DNA of 64,000 nucleotides from Agaribacillus aureus (GCA_030442055.1 JAUJEB010000001.1:1426001-1490000), one strand, 5' to 3'. Numbered from the stretch's first letter, positions 9,271 to 18,819 are shown. The notes: a model not told the origin generated them from the sequence alone. Translations and numbers: made by a program.

Positions 9271-9813
9271 CTATTTGAAAATACCGGGAAACTCACGCGA
9301 CAAATTATCCCATTTAATATCTTTATCGGATATTACCGGATTGGTAACCGGCAATTCCAAGTTAATTATCGGATCATTCCACCTCACACCGCCCTCAGCT
9401 CCAGGTACATACATGTTATCAGATAAATATAACACTTCACAGTTGCTTTCAAGTGTCAAATAACCTGTGGCAAAACCTCTTGGTAATAAAATAGCATGAT
9501 TCCGGTCTTTCAGGTGGAAGGTATCTCCCTTCAAAAAAGTGCCTGATGCCTTCCTCAGGTCGACAAACAACGCAATAATCTCTCCTTTTACGGCTCTGAA
9601 CAATTTCGATTCCGCATGATCTCCATACTGAAAATGCAAGCCTCTTAAGGTATGTTTCTCTACAGACTCGACGAAGTTTATTTGTTCGATATGATAATCA
9701 GGGAGAAAGTCTTTTTTTTGAAAAGCTTTTAAAAAACTTCCGCGCTCATCAACAAAGGATTTTTGCTGAACTATTTTAACCCCTTCGAAATCTTTATAAT
9801 CGATTAGCTCCAT
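9271..9813 (-). CDS. RmlC-like nucleotide-sugar 3,5-epimerase family protein
   Basis: Cupin-fold sugar epimerase of 180 residues, the usual size of RmlC. It keeps the catalytic histidine motif LRGLHFQ and the fold markers VDERGSFLKAF and GGVRWNDP. The second conserved motif reads LPRGFATGYLTLE, where classical RmlC has GFAHGF; the His is replaced by Thr. That suggests a different substrate or single-carbon epimerisation. Its start abuts the stop of the SDR gene upstream with no spacer, so the two are coupled. It should not be called dTDP-rhamnose RmlC, because rmlA/rmlB are absent here. Confidence 0.82.
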   Translation of the reverse strand: MELIDYKDFEGVKIVQQKSFVDERGSFLKAFQKKDFLPDYHIEQINFVESVEKHTLRGLHFQYGDHAESKLFRAVKGEIIALFVDLRKASGTFLKGDTFHLKDRNHAILLPRGFATGYLTLESNCEVLYLSDNMYVPGAEGGVRWNDPIINLELPVTNPVISDKDIKWDNLSREFPGIFK

Positions 9814-10710
9814 TTAATTCACTTTGATAAAATACCCCTTTATCCCTTCCTGCAGCGATATTTCAGGTTCAAAATTCAATGCATTTGATGCTTTTTCGAA
9901 ATCCAAGGCCAAATACTTCATCCCCTGATCTCTTTGGCTTATGGCTCCAAACTGAGGCGTTACGTCCTCTCCTGAAATTTTAATCACCTCCCCTACCAAT
10001 TGTCTGACTGATATAATTTCTCTGGATCCCAGATTAAATATCCCTGTGATATCATTTTCCAGGTTGGCGGCTACCACGCTGGCTATATCCGCTACGTGCA
10101 GGTACTGTCTAACCTGAATACCGCTGGACAAGGACAATTCCGCTCCTTTCTTAATGGATCCGGCCAGGTAAGGGATCAATCTGTTTTCATTTTCTCCGTA
10201 CCCGTAAATGTTGGGCAGGATGAAATGAAGGTATTTGAAATTAACAGATGACTCATTTTGAATAAACCTGGAAAATACCCTTTTGGATAAGCAGTAATCG
10301 TTGGGAACCGGATATTCGCTTAATAAAACCTTCTCTTCTGTCAATGGCTGTTCATGCGGATAATTACCAATTTCGAAGTAACTCCCAAAGCTTACAAACT
10401 TTCCGGCATAGCCAGTCTCCCCTAACTGATTCATGATGCGAATCGGTTCAAAAGCATTCACCTCATAAATAATGTTTTTGGGGTATTTCTTATTGGATTG
10501 AACCCCTGCGCCGGCGCAATAAATGATGGCATCCAATCCTGACAATAAATCAATATCTAAACTTGTTTCCGGAATTCGATAGTACTTCTGATGATCATTT
10601 TCCTCCGAATAGTTACCAAACAAAATCAGCTCATGAGTCAAATCGCGGTTTAATTGTTTGATAATAGCCTGTGCTAAAAAAGAGTGTGCACCTATAATTC
10701 CTATTTTCAT
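9814..10710 (-). CDS. NAD(P)-dependent SDR epimerase/reductase (RmlD-like)
   Basis: Extended short-chain dehydrogenase of 298 residues. The N-terminus KIGIIGAHSFLAQAII carries a GxxxFLA-type dinucleotide site. FVSFGSYFEIG and the YxxxK pair in DYCLSKRVFSR follow, and the C-terminal half has VRQYLHVADIA and FNLGSREIISV as in nucleotide-sugar SDRs. It is likely to reduce or epimerise a 4-keto nucleotide sugar made by the enzymes upstream. The gene follows the dehydrogenase by 18 bp and abuts the epimerase. Confidence 0.8.
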   Translation of the reverse strand: MKIGIIGAHSFLAQAIIKQLNRDLTHELILFGNYSEENDHQKYYRIPETSLDIDLLSGLDAIIYCAGAGVQSNKKYPKNIIYEVNAFEPIRIMNQLGETGYAGKFVSFGSYFEIGNYPHEQPLTEEKVLLSEYPVPNDYCLSKRVFSRFIQNESSVNFKYLHFILPNIYGYGENENRLIPYLAGSIKKGAELSLSSGIQVRQYLHVADIASVVAANLENDITGIFNLGSREIISVRQLVGEVIKISGEDVTPQFGAISQRDQGMKYLALDFEKASNALNFEPEISLQEGIKGYFIKVN

Positions 10711-10728
10711 CGGCTATAGCTATTTAAA

Positions 10729-11973
10729 CTATAATGCATACCTAAAATCAAACAACTTTTTCTGCTTGATTAAATCGGCATTGTCTTTAAATTCATCCCA
10801 GGCGGTTAACAGTAATAAAGCGCCTGATTGATCTACCAATTCGTTAAGCGACCCTGCATATTCAATAGGGAAATTGTACTCTTCGGCGAAAGTCTTGTTC
10901 GCCAGCGGGTCATAGGCAACCAGGTTATTAAACCCTCCGTCCAAAAGCCTTTGAATAATATCTTTTGTGGGACTTAACCTCACATCATCTGATCCTTTTT
11001 TAAAGGATAACCCCAAAATACCAATGCGTTCTGAGGTGTCTAATTCAGACTTCACCTTGTTGACCAGAAAATTCTTAATATCTTCATTCACCTCAAGATT
11101 GGCACTCAACATTTTTGTTTTATATCCATGCGCCTCCGCAATGCTGTCAAGGGCCGAAGTATCTTTTGGAAGACAATAGCCGCCATAGCCACAGCCCGGA
11201 TAGACATAGCCTGACATGGAGGCCGGATTACCAGCCCACCTTTTATCTTCATGGAGTATCTTAAAGGCCGAAGGAATATCTATGTTCCCAATGTGGTCAG
11301 CCACCATTGACATTTCATTGGAATAACTGATCATGGTGGACAAAAGCGTATTCGATAAATATTTTATAAATTCTGCGGTATTGAAAGTCACATAGTGTAT
11401 GGGTGCATTGAAAGGACTATAAATCCTGTTCAAAATTTCTTTAGACCTTTCATCTTCCACACCTATCACTACTCTGTCGGGCTCAATAAAATCTTCCCAG
11501 GAATAACCCTCCCTTAAAAATTCAGGATTCGAAGCCAATCCAACCTGTTGGTCCGCTGCCGATTTCTCCTTCACAAACGGAACTACCTGACGGGAAATGG
11601 TAGATGGAGGAACTGTTGATTTAACAATGATGGTTTGAAAATTCTTATTTCCAACAGCAAGAACACCTTCAATTGCCTTTAGAAGATAGGTCAGGTCGGC
11701 ACTTCCGTCAGGTTGGCTTGGTGTACCAACGCAAACAAATACTGCCTGACTATCATTAATCGCATCATTGAAGTCTGCGTCCAGGATGAAATTTACACCC
11801 AGCTGTTCAGCCAATACTACATCCAAATGAGGTTCGTAAAATGGCACCTCGTGTGCTTTCAGCTTGGCCAGTTTGTTTTCGTCGATATCAATGCCATAAA
11901 CTTTGAAGCCCTTTTTGCTAAAGCCCAGAGCAGTGGTTAACCCTACAAATCCCAAGCCTATAACTGTTATCAT
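10729..11973 (-). CDS. UDP-glucose/GDP-mannose dehydrogenase family enzyme
   Basis: NAD-dependent nucleotide-sugar dehydrogenase, 414 residues. It oxidises the C6 hydroxyl of a hexose nucleotide to a uronic acid in two steps. The Rossmann motif is ITVIGLGFVGLTTALGFS, followed by VFVCVGTPSQPDGSAD and NPEFLREG. The catalytic cysteine sits in GCGYGGYCLPKDT, a variant of the usual GFGGSCFPKD. The start overlaps the stop of the UXS-like gene by 4 bp (ATGA), so translation is coupled. Whether it uses UDP-glucose or the CDP-glucose made by the operon's own cytidylyltransferase is not known. Confidence 0.88.
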   Translation of the reverse strand: MITVIGLGFVGLTTALGFSKKGFKVYGIDIDENKLAKLKAHEVPFYEPHLDVVLAEQLGVNFILDADFNDAINDSQAVFVCVGTPSQPDGSADLTYLLKAIEGVLAVGNKNFQTIIVKSTVPPSTISRQVVPFVKEKSAADQQVGLASNPEFLREGYSWEDFIEPDRVVIGVEDERSKEILNRIYSPFNAPIHYVTFNTAEFIKYLSNTLLSTMISYSNEMSMVADHIGNIDIPSAFKILHEDKRWAGNPASMSGYVYPGCGYGGYCLPKDTSALDSIAEAHGYKTKMLSANLEVNEDIKNFLVNKVKSELDTSERIGILGLSFKKGSDDVRLSPTKDIIQRLLDGGFNNLVAYDPLANKTFAEEYNFPIEYAGSLNELVDQSGALLLLTAWDEFKDNADLIKQKKLFDFRYAL

Positions 11974-13064
11974 ACTAATTTTCCGTTAAATATTTTCAAA
12001 AAGTTTAAAAATCTCCCGATACCCTCTTCTACGAATATTTCGGGATCATAATTAAGTATTGTTTTCGCCTTGTCTATCTTCGGGCATCTCCTGTTGGGAT
12101 TATCCGTCAGGTATTCACTATCAGCCGATTTTTCAAAAACGATATTTCCCTGATAATCAAATATTTCCTTTCCATGTTTAATGAAAAATTCGGAGAATTG
12201 ACGTACCGATACTTCAGGCTTATCGATACCAATATTGAATACGTCAAATTTATCGTGCAGCAGGGTTTTAAGATATCCCGTAATCGCATCGGCCACATAA
12301 CAGAAGGTTCTTGTAGGTGTCCCATCGGAAAATATCTGCAAATCCCGGTTGTCGATAACGGCCTTTGCAAAATCTGCCGGCAATCTTTTATCATTAACAT
12401 TCATTCCCGGACCATAATTATTAAAAGGCCTGGCAATGGTAATAGGCATTTGATGTTTTTGGTTAAAAATATAGCACAATGTTTCGCCAAATCGTTTGGC
12501 TTCATCATAACACGCCCGGGGTCCAATAGAAGCCACGTTGCCGCGATAATCCTCGGAAGTTGGGATAAACTCCGGGAACGGATCGCCGTAAATTTCACTA
12601 CTGGAAAAAAACAGAAATCCCTTGATATTCCTTTCCACATAATAATCCAGCAACCTTCGCATCCCCCAGATATTGGCATCTACCGTTTCCAGAGGATAAA
12701 TGCGGTAAAAGGTCGGAGAGGCTATAGAAGCGCCGTGAATTATAAAATCAACATCTTCAGTGCCTTCAATCTGTGTTATATCATCTTTGATAATATCAAA
12801 TTCGTATAAGCTTATTTTATCCGATGATTGGACCAGTTCGTCCAGCCAGTCCTTGGTACCTGTCAGGAAATTTTCAAGCGCAATTATTTTATTGATTCCC
12901 AGCTCATCGGCGTATGCGGCAAAGAAATGCATGAAGTAATAGCCTAAAAATCCGCCACATCCTGTAATTAAAATAGAAGTATTTCTGAATTTCTCTTTTT
13001 CCTGCGCCGATAACTTCTTAAATATATAAGCGAGATCCTCGGTTAAGATATAATTTTCAGTCAT
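11970..13064 (-). CDS. UXS-like NAD-dependent nucleotide-sugar decarboxylase/dehydratase
   Basis: Extended SDR of 364 residues. It has the NAD motif ILITGCGGFLGYYF, FFSSSEIYGDP, and the active-site stretch IGPRACYDEAKRFGETL. The last is very close to the CYDEGKR-AE signature of UDP-glucuronate decarboxylases (UXS). TRTFCYVADAITGYL and NPNRRCPKIDKAKTIL also match UXS. It is preceded by a cytidylyltransferase and overlaps a hexose dehydrogenase, so a uronic-acid decarboxylation step is the best guess. A CDP-glucose 4,6-dehydratase role cannot be excluded. Confidence 0.78.
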   Translation of the reverse strand: MTENYILTEDLAYIFKKLSAQEKEKFRNTSILITGCGGFLGYYFMHFFAAYADELGINKIIALENFLTGTKDWLDELVQSSDKISLYEFDIIKDDITQIEGTEDVDFIIHGASIASPTFYRIYPLETVDANIWGMRRLLDYYVERNIKGFLFFSSSEIYGDPFPEFIPTSEDYRGNVASIGPRACYDEAKRFGETLCYIFNQKHQMPITIARPFNNYGPGMNVNDKRLPADFAKAVIDNRDLQIFSDGTPTRTFCYVADAITGYLKTLLHDKFDVFNIGIDKPEVSVRQFSEFFIKHGKEIFDYQGNIVFEKSADSEYLTDNPNRRCPKIDKAKTILNYDPEIFVEEGIGRFLNFLKIFNGKLV

Positions 13065-13118
13065 AAATTTTGGTAAAGCGTTATTTGGTGAGGTATTATT
13101 TAATGATTGTCATGCGCG

Positions 13119-13904
13119 TTATTCCCACGATTTCCAGGGAGCTTTTCCTTTGTTCCACATATCTTCCAATACATTTTTATCCCGTAACGTATCCATGGGA
13201 TGCCAAAAGCCCTGGTGTCTGAATGCTGACAGCATTCCATCATGCGCCAGTTTTTCCATGGGTTCTTTTTCCCACACCGTCGAGTCGCCGGAAATAAAAT
13301 CTATTACTTTAGGTTCGCAAACGAAAAAACCACCATTTACCCAGGCGGTTTGGTCGCCATCACTTTTGGGTTTCTCCTTAAAGCTTTCCAAAATATCCTG
13401 TCCGGGATGCAAACTAAAAACCCCAAATCTACCGGGTTGTTGGACAGCTGTTAAAGTTGCGAGTGTATTTTGACTTTTATGAAAATTAATCAATTCTCTC
13501 ACATCCACATTACTGACGCCGTCCCCATAGGTAAAACAAAATGTTTCACCACCTAAATATTCTCTTACCCTTTTCAACCTACCACCTGTCATCGTACTTT
13601 CACCGGTGTCGATAAGTGTCACCTTCCAAGGTTCGGTTTTATTATTTAATACCTCCAGGGAGTTATTTTTGAGATCGATGGTAACATCGGTAGAATGCAA
13701 AAAGTAGTTGGAAAAATACTCCTTGATGACGTACCCCTTATATCCGCAACAAATAACAAAATCATTTAGCCCATAGGAGGCGTAAATTTTCATGATATGC
13801 CATAAAATAGGCTTTCCACCTATTTCAACCATAGGCTTTGGTCTTACCCCACTTTCCTCACTAATTCTTGTTCCAAAACCCCCTGCCAAAATAACAACTT
13901 TCAT
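13119..13904 (-). CDS. rfbF: Glucose-1-phosphate cytidylyltransferase
   Basis: Makes CDP-glucose from CTP and glucose-1-phosphate, normally the entry to CDP-dideoxyhexoses. The 261 residues are full length. They contain the nucleotidyltransferase start [47 protein letters not shown] and YGDGVSNVD, all typical of RfbF. It is the first sugar-activation gene after wzt (29-bp spacing). Usually rfbG (CDP-glucose 4,6-dehydratase) follows; here a UXS-like SDR and a hexose dehydrogenase do, which is unusual. Confidence 0.93.
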   Translation of the reverse strand: MKVVILAGGFGTRISEESGVRPKPMVEIGGKPILWHIMKIYASYGLNDFVICCGYKGYVIKEYFSNYFLHSTDVTIDLKNNSLEVLNNKTEPWKVTLIDTGESTMTGGRLKRVREYLGGETFCFTYGDGVSNVDVRELINFHKSQNTLATLTAVQQPGRFGVFSLHPGQDILESFKEKPKSDGDQTAWVNGGFFVCEPKVIDFISGDSTVWEKEPMEKLAHDGMLSAFRHQGFWHPMDTLRDKNVLEDMWNKGKAPWKSWE

Positions 13905-13933
13905 ATATATGTTTTTTCTCTAGTTAATGTTAA

Positions 13934-15220
13934 TTAAAGTAATACTTTGGAGTTAACCTGACTGATATTAAAACCCGGTAACACATTGCCCTGAATAAGT
14001 CCGTTGCTGTGATATCCGTAAGGGTTGCTACCTTGAATTTCCAGAATTATTTGATCCTCAATCCAATCCTGGATAACATCTTTGCTTCTTAAAAACAAAG
14101 TCATATAGTAATAGCCTGGTTTGAGATTATTTTCTATTTCAAAATGGTATTCCATCTGATCATCTGTGTGCGAGAAGTTTTTTCCCAGAAATTTATTGGC
14201 ACAATGAACGATGCAACTTTTGTTTCTGTCATTGATATTGACAGCCATATCGATGTCACTAAAAAGTGTTTCATGATCCTGCGTTTGAAGAATCAATTTA
14301 AATTTTATTGTTTCTCCAAAATTGACCGGATAGTTTTCAAATACGATACGCTCAAATTTTATTTGCCCTACCGATTGATGCCTATCCAAATCTCCCAATT
14401 TCAATTCCTGTCCTTTTATTGAGTTATTGGTAGTGGCGTAATAGGCCAGCGCCCCATCTATATCACCCTGGAAACGCAGTTTACCGTTTTCCAGCACTAC
14501 CCCTGTTTTGCACAAACTCTTAACGGCTGACAGCTGATGCGATACAAAAAGAATAGTGCGTCCCTCACTGCGCACTTTGGTCATTTTATCAATACATTTC
14601 TTCTGAAAAACAGAGTCTCCAACCGCCAGTACCTCATCGACTATCAATATTTCAGAGTCCAGGTGTGCAGCTACTGCAAAACCCAGTCTCACCCGCATAC
14701 CGGTTGAATAGCGTTTTATAGGGGTATCAATGTAGGCGGCAATTCCGGAAAATTCTACAATTTCCTCGAGCTTTGCTTTGATCTCACTCTTGGTCATGCC
14801 CATAATGGCGCCGTTGAGAAATATATTTTCCAGACCGGTAAGATCAGGGTGAAATCCGGTGCCTACTTCCAGCAAGCTGGCCACCCGGCCTTTAATTTTG
14901 ATCTGTCCCTGGGTTGGTGCTGTGACTCTTGATAATAACTTAAGTAAAGTAGATTTTCCCGCGCCGTTTTTGCCTATAATACCCAAGGCATCGCCTTTAT
15001 TAATACTAAAACTTATATCTTTCAAAGACCATACATAGTCACTTTGTCCTTTTTTTGACCGATCATTTTCTGCCCCCACCTTCATAAAAGGATCTTCTTT
15101 GCCACGTAACTTCGCCCACCAGCGTTGGACATCATTTTTTAGCGATCCTGTGCCAATATCACCAAGCCGGTAAAGCTTTGATAAATTTTCTATCTCAATT
15201 ATTTTCTCGGACATATCCAT
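13934..15220 (-). CDS. wzt: Polysaccharide ABC exporter ATPase with Wzt-type C-terminal domain
   Basis: ATP-binding subunit of an ABC-2 exporter that moves finished O-antigen or capsule across the inner membrane. Walker A is GIIGKNGAGKST, the signature is YSTGMRVRLGFA, Walker B is ILIVDEVLAVGD and the switch His is in ILFVSH. Residues from about 270 to 428 form a beta-rich extension like the Wzt carbohydrate-binding domain, which in known systems recognises the capped end of the glycan. That suggests export after length-controlled synthesis. The gene is 16 bp downstream of the permease. Confidence 0.93.
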   Translation of the reverse strand: MDMSEKIIEIENLSKLYRLGDIGTGSLKNDVQRWWAKLRGKEDPFMKVGAENDRSKKGQSDYVWSLKDISFSINKGDALGIIGKNGAGKSTLLKLLSRVTAPTQGQIKIKGRVASLLEVGTGFHPDLTGLENIFLNGAIMGMTKSEIKAKLEEIVEFSGIAAYIDTPIKRYSTGMRVRLGFAVAAHLDSEILIVDEVLAVGDSVFQKKCIDKMTKVRSEGRTILFVSHQLSAVKSLCKTGVVLENGKLRFQGDIDGALAYYATTNNSIKGQELKLGDLDRHQSVGQIKFERIVFENYPVNFGETIKFKLILQTQDHETLFSDIDMAVNINDRNKSCIVHCANKFLGKNFSHTDDQMEYHFEIENNLKPGYYYMTLFLRSKDVIQDWIEDQIILEIQGSNPYGYHSNGLIQGNVLPGFNISQVNSKVLL

Positions 15221-15236
15221 TCAATTAATCCCATTC

Positions 15237-16100
15237 CTAAACACTATCCATAAAGGTCTTTTCGACCCTGTTGAATACCACAATACCTAACAATAGGGCT
15301 ATAACGGTAAAAACAAAACTATATACCAAATGATATACGCTAAATGTTCCTGTGCCTAAAAACCCGTATCGGAATGCTTCTACCACTGGTGTAATCGGAT
15401 TTAAGGTAACCAATAACCTGTATTCTTCAGGCACTTTCGATAACGGGTAGATGACAGGGGTACCATACATTAATAGTTGAACTCCAAAAGCGATTAAAAA
15501 CCGCATATCCCTGTATTTAGTGGTCAATGAAGATATCAACAATCCCAATCCTAATCCCAGGCCACCCATTAACAGTACCAGGACAGGCGACAACAACAAA
15601 TAGATATTAGGACTTACTTCGGTGCTTTCAAATATGACATAATACAATAATGTCACAATAAACAGTAAAAACTGTATGCCCAATTTTATTAACTTGGATA
15701 TTACAACCGATAATGGTGCAATTAATCTCGGGAAGTATACCTTGCCAAAAACCTGTGCATTTGCTATAAACGTACTGGAAATCGTGGTAATACAATCCGA
15801 AAAATAACTCCAGCAAACCACTCCCGACAGATAAAAAATCATTTTTGGCAGACCGTCGGTTGATAAACCTGCCACGTTACCAAAAATAATCGTGTACGTA
15901 ATGGTTGTTAAGATGGGTTGTATAAAAAACCAGGCAGGACCCAGAATTGTCTGTTTGTAAATAGATACAAAATCTCTACGTACAAACAGGTATAGAAGGT
16001 CTTTGTATCTCCAAATATCTTCTAATTGCAGGCTCAACATGTTGGACTTGGGTGAAATTACCATTGTCCAATCAGCATTCTTTGTATTTGCTTTGGTCAT
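15237..16100 (-). CDS. wzm: Polysaccharide ABC exporter permease
   Basis: Membrane subunit of the ABC-2 type exporter, 287 residues with about six transmembrane segments. The family stretch YLFVRRDFVSIYKQTILGPAWF precedes the first segment, and LNPITPVVEAFRYGFLG lies near the C-terminus. It is the first gene of the long minus-strand glycan operon and pairs with the Wzt-type ATPase 16 bp downstream. A promoter-like element lies about 85 bp upstream of the start. Confidence 0.93.
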   Translation of the reverse strand: MTKANTKNADWTMVISPKSNMLSLQLEDIWRYKDLLYLFVRRDFVSIYKQTILGPAWFFIQPILTTITYTIIFGNVAGLSTDGLPKMIFYLSGVVCWSYFSDCITTISSTFIANAQVFGKVYFPRLIAPLSVVISKLIKLGIQFLLFIVTLLYYVIFESTEVSPNIYLLLSPVLVLLMGGLGLGLGLLISSLTTKYRDMRFLIAFGVQLLMYGTPVIYPLSKVPEEYRLLVTLNPITPVVEAFRYGFLGTGTFSVYHLVYSFVFTVIALLLGIVVFNRVEKTFMDSV

Positions 16101-16183
16101 TAAATCCTAGGTTGTTAAAAGCCTCAATGTCACTTAATTATCAGCACCAGACTTAAATTTTAACAAGTTCAACTTTAAAAAAT

Positions 16184-16191
16184 CAAATTTA
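16184..16191 (-). promoter_or_regulatory. Candidate -7 element of the glycan operon promoter
   Basis: On the minus strand this reads TAAATTTG, a match to the Bacteroidota -7 consensus TAnnTTTG, about 85 bases before the wzm start. No TTTG -33 element is found at the expected spacing, so support is partial. Confidence 0.4.
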
Positions 16192-16315
16192 TAAATAGCT
16201 GACTAATCTATTTGTATTTTTCTCCGTTTTATTCATTGGAGTAATAAATAATCATATTTTATATCGTAATCATCGGTAAAAGCCCAAATCCACAATTCCG
16301 TTTTCCGAATTATAC

Positions 16316-16336
16316 AAAAAGGTCTTAAGCCTTTTT
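16316..16336 (-). terminator. Rho-independent terminator after the SGNH T9SS gene
   Basis: AAAAAGG (16316-16322) pairs with CCTTTTT (16330-16336) around a 7-base loop. On the minus strand the stem ends in a run of five T, about 240 bases after the stop of the T9SS gene and before the glycan operon promoter. Confidence 0.5.
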
Positions 16337-16546
16337 AGAAAAAACCTGATCTCAGGGCGCTAGAGGCCATAATACACCTTTAAATCTAAAATCACTCTAA
16401 AAAAGGGAATCAGCTAAACTGCTGATATCCGCGCTCCGCTTAATGTAAGATTAACACCAAGTTTCAAGTATTAAGAAAAGTGAAGGCTTCCGTTGTTACA
16501 CATTCTGAAAGAACATCCTAAAAAGGACTCAAATCCAGGGATTTAC

Positions 16547-16567
16547 ATCATAAAACTGTTTTATGAT
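16547..16567 (-). promoter_or_regulatory. Perfect stem-loop just after the SGNH T9SS gene
   Basis: ATCATAAAAC and GTTTTATGAT are perfectly complementary around one central base, five bases past the stop codon. There is no following T-run in either direction, so it may protect the mRNA 3' end rather than terminate transcription. Confidence 0.4.
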
Positions 16568-16571
16568 CGTA

Positions 16572-18752
16572 CTATTTTATAAGGACTTTACTCCACACTT
16601 CACCCCGGTCCAATTGAATTTTCATTAAATATAAGCCGCTTTTAATTTGATCTACCTTGATACGCTTATTAATCAAAGTGGTGGCCTTGAAGAAGGCATC
16701 TGATGTTATCAGCCCACCATTTAAATCATATAATTTTAAATCAACAGGACCCAGATATTCATTTTCCAATTGCACATTCAACTCATTTTCCGCTGGAATG
16801 GGATACATTTTAATCGATTTTTCCAGCTCGTCCTCGATGCCTACTGTCAATGTCACAGCCAACACAAAGGAAGCTACATAAGTATTGTTGACAGATTGGC
16901 CGTCATTGGCCAAAACCGCGAACTCCTGTTGTCCGGTTTTATTGCCGGCTTTAGGGCTAATCGAAATTTTACCGGTATTATCTACTGATATGTCTACAAA
17001 ATCCACCGTTGAAGGGGCAATGCTATAACTGACCGTTTGCGATGCTTCATCAAGAGGCACTTCCTCCGCCAACGCGTTTACCTCGGTTGGATCAAAACCC
17101 ACTGTCAACTCCAGGTTAGCTTCAGAAAGATTAAATACCGGTGGATCGTTTATCGCATTGACAGTCACAGTGAATGGCATTGAAAAAGTATTATTTTGAC
17201 TCCCGCCGTCATCGGCCGTAAGTGTAAAATTCTCTACACCATTTTTATTTTCAAGTGAGGTGATTGATATCTTACCTGTGGCATTGTCTACTGAAACGTC
17301 GACGACATCCGAGCTGCTGGGGCTTACACTATAACTAACACTCTCAGATTGTTCATCAACCGGTACTGTTCCGGGAGTTACGGTTATTTCCTCGGTATTT
17401 GTAAAGTCTTCATCGACTGTAATCGTATTTCCGGAAATTGTAAAGTCAGGACTATCATTAACCGCGTTGATGGTCACCGTAAAGGTTTGCTGCCCGCTGG
17501 TTTCGACGGGGCTTCCGTCATCGCTCAGTGAAATGGTTACCGTAAATGTACCATTTACATTATCTCCTGGCGTAAATGTCAGATGACCCGCAGGGCTGAT
17601 GGTTGGTGAAATAGTGTAACTATTGGAAGAAGACACATCGACAATATTAAAGCTTACATTTTGTGTCAACTCACTGTCTCCATCATCCACTCCGGTTGCC
17701 CAGTTCAGGAATTCCTGAGGTCCCGCATCTTCCGATATGACAACATCAGGTCCCTTGGTAAAAACCGGTGGATTATTTTGTTGTATTACGTTGATATTTA
17801 TGGTCAGGTTATCGGTTCCTGCAGCGTTAGTCGCCGTTACATCAAACGAGGCCGGCCCTTCCTGGCTCTCATTTGGGGTCCAGGAAACAGTTTGGGTACC
17901 TGGATTATAAGTCATTCCGGTTGGGAGGTTACTCACATTGACAGTAGGTGTCGGTACACCGGTAGCAACAATCTGATACTGGAAATTACTGCCAATGGTG
18001 GCAGTCATAGTTCCGGGATCGGTAATTTGCGGAGCAGCCAGTGTGGCAGTTATAGCCTGTTCCCAAACATCCGCCATGCTGTTATAGCCCGTTTGGTCGG
18101 GATGAATATCATCAGGTAATCCGCCTGGGTAGATGATAGCAGATTCCTGATCCACCAACACCAGTTTATCACCATTGGCAATTCTCTGATTGACCATGGT
18201 TTCGATCTGATTATTTAAATCAGTGGTTTCCGAACCATCAAAAGCGCCAAAGAGAAATCTGACTATTTTTGCAACAAATACTATTACTTCAGTATTATTG
18301 GCCGTCTCATATTGATCTACTTTATCCAGTATCTCTTCTATCTCAGTAACAATACCCGGCAGGCTTTGGCCACTGATATCATTAGTACCGATATGTAAAA
18401 GGATAACATCGGCGGGGTTATTGGTAAGCCAGTTTTCACCGTTGATATAGATATTATCGCGTATTTCGTCTGCTCGCCAACTCGGGTGCCCCTCGTGATC
18501 CTGGTCAAATCCACCGTCACCATTCGACTCACTTCCAACAAATTGAAGGCCCGGATAGGTTGTTACCAGTTGCTGGTACAACCTTTTCCTGTAACCGTTG
18601 TCAGAACCAGAAGGAAGACTACTTGGTGCAACACCTTGTGTAATCGAGTTTCCCAATGGCATAATTCTTAGCTGAGAGTAAGTCAGAGAAGGGAGAGCAA
18701 TCAATAAGACAATTAAGATAATTTTAGCTTTGATTCTTAGGTCCAATTTCAA
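16572..18752 (-). CDS. T9SS-secreted SGNH hydrolase with Ig/cadherin-like repeats
   Basis: Secreted protein of 726 residues. After a signal peptide (about residues 1-26) comes an SGNH/GDSL esterase domain to about residue 230, with block I MPLGNSITQG, block III HIGTNDIS and the catalytic Asp/His in DDIHPDQTGY. Next is a putative-Ig domain (about 235-325) and three cadherin/Ig-like repeats with VNAINDPP-type linkers. The last ~85 residues form a type A T9SS sorting domain (MYPIPAENELNVQL to the C-terminal KVLIK). It likely acts at the cell surface on ester groups, possibly acetylated glycans, but the substrate is inferred only from context. Its repeats are related to those of the next gene. 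Confidence 0.85.
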   Translation of the reverse strand: MKLDLRIKAKIILIVLLIALPSLTYSQLRIMPLGNSITQGVAPSSLPSGSDNGYRKRLYQQLVTTYPGLQFVGSESNGDGGFDQDHEGHPSWRADEIRDNIYINGENWLTNNPADVILLHIGTNDISGQSLPGIVTEIEEILDKVDQYETANNTEVIVFVAKIVRFLFGAFDGSETTDLNNQIETMVNQRIANGDKLVLVDQESAIIYPGGLPDDIHPDQTGYNSMADVWEQAITATLAAPQITDPGTMTATIGSNFQYQIVATGVPTPTVNVSNLPTGMTYNPGTQTVSWTPNESQEGPASFDVTATNAAGTDNLTININVIQQNNPPVFTKGPDVVISEDAGPQEFLNWATGVDDGDSELTQNVSFNIVDVSSSNSYTISPTISPAGHLTFTPGDNVNGTFTVTISLSDDGSPVETSGQQTFTVTINAVNDSPDFTISGNTITVDEDFTNTEEITVTPGTVPVDEQSESVSYSVSPSSSDVVDVSVDNATGKISITSLENKNGVENFTLTADDGGSQNNTFSMPFTVTVNAINDPPVFNLSEANLELTVGFDPTEVNALAEEVPLDEASQTVSYSIAPSTVDFVDISVDNTGKISISPKAGNKTGQQEFAVLANDGQSVNNTYVASFVLAVTLTVGIEDELEKSIKMYPIPAENELNVQLENEYLGPVDLKLYDLNGGLITSDAFFKATTLINKRIKVDQIKSGLYLMKIQLDRGEVWSKVLIK

Positions 18753-18819
18753 GTATGGTTCTTTTAAGTTAAAAATGAAATATAGTCCCCCAATTACTCC
18801 GACTATCCGCTAAAATGAA

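Larger units (their letters stand above)
16101..16571. other. Intergenic region between wzm and the SGNH T9SS protein
   Basis: No credible gene. It contains the promoter candidate for the glycan operon, a terminator hairpin at 16316-16336 and a stem-loop at 16547-16567. The rest is AT-rich sequence in which nothing else was recognised. Confidence 0.7.

Noticed and set aside
12174-12809. Plus-strand open frame of about 211 codons
   Set aside because: It lies opposite the strongly supported UXS-like gene, has no family resemblance and no promoter; an antisense shadow.
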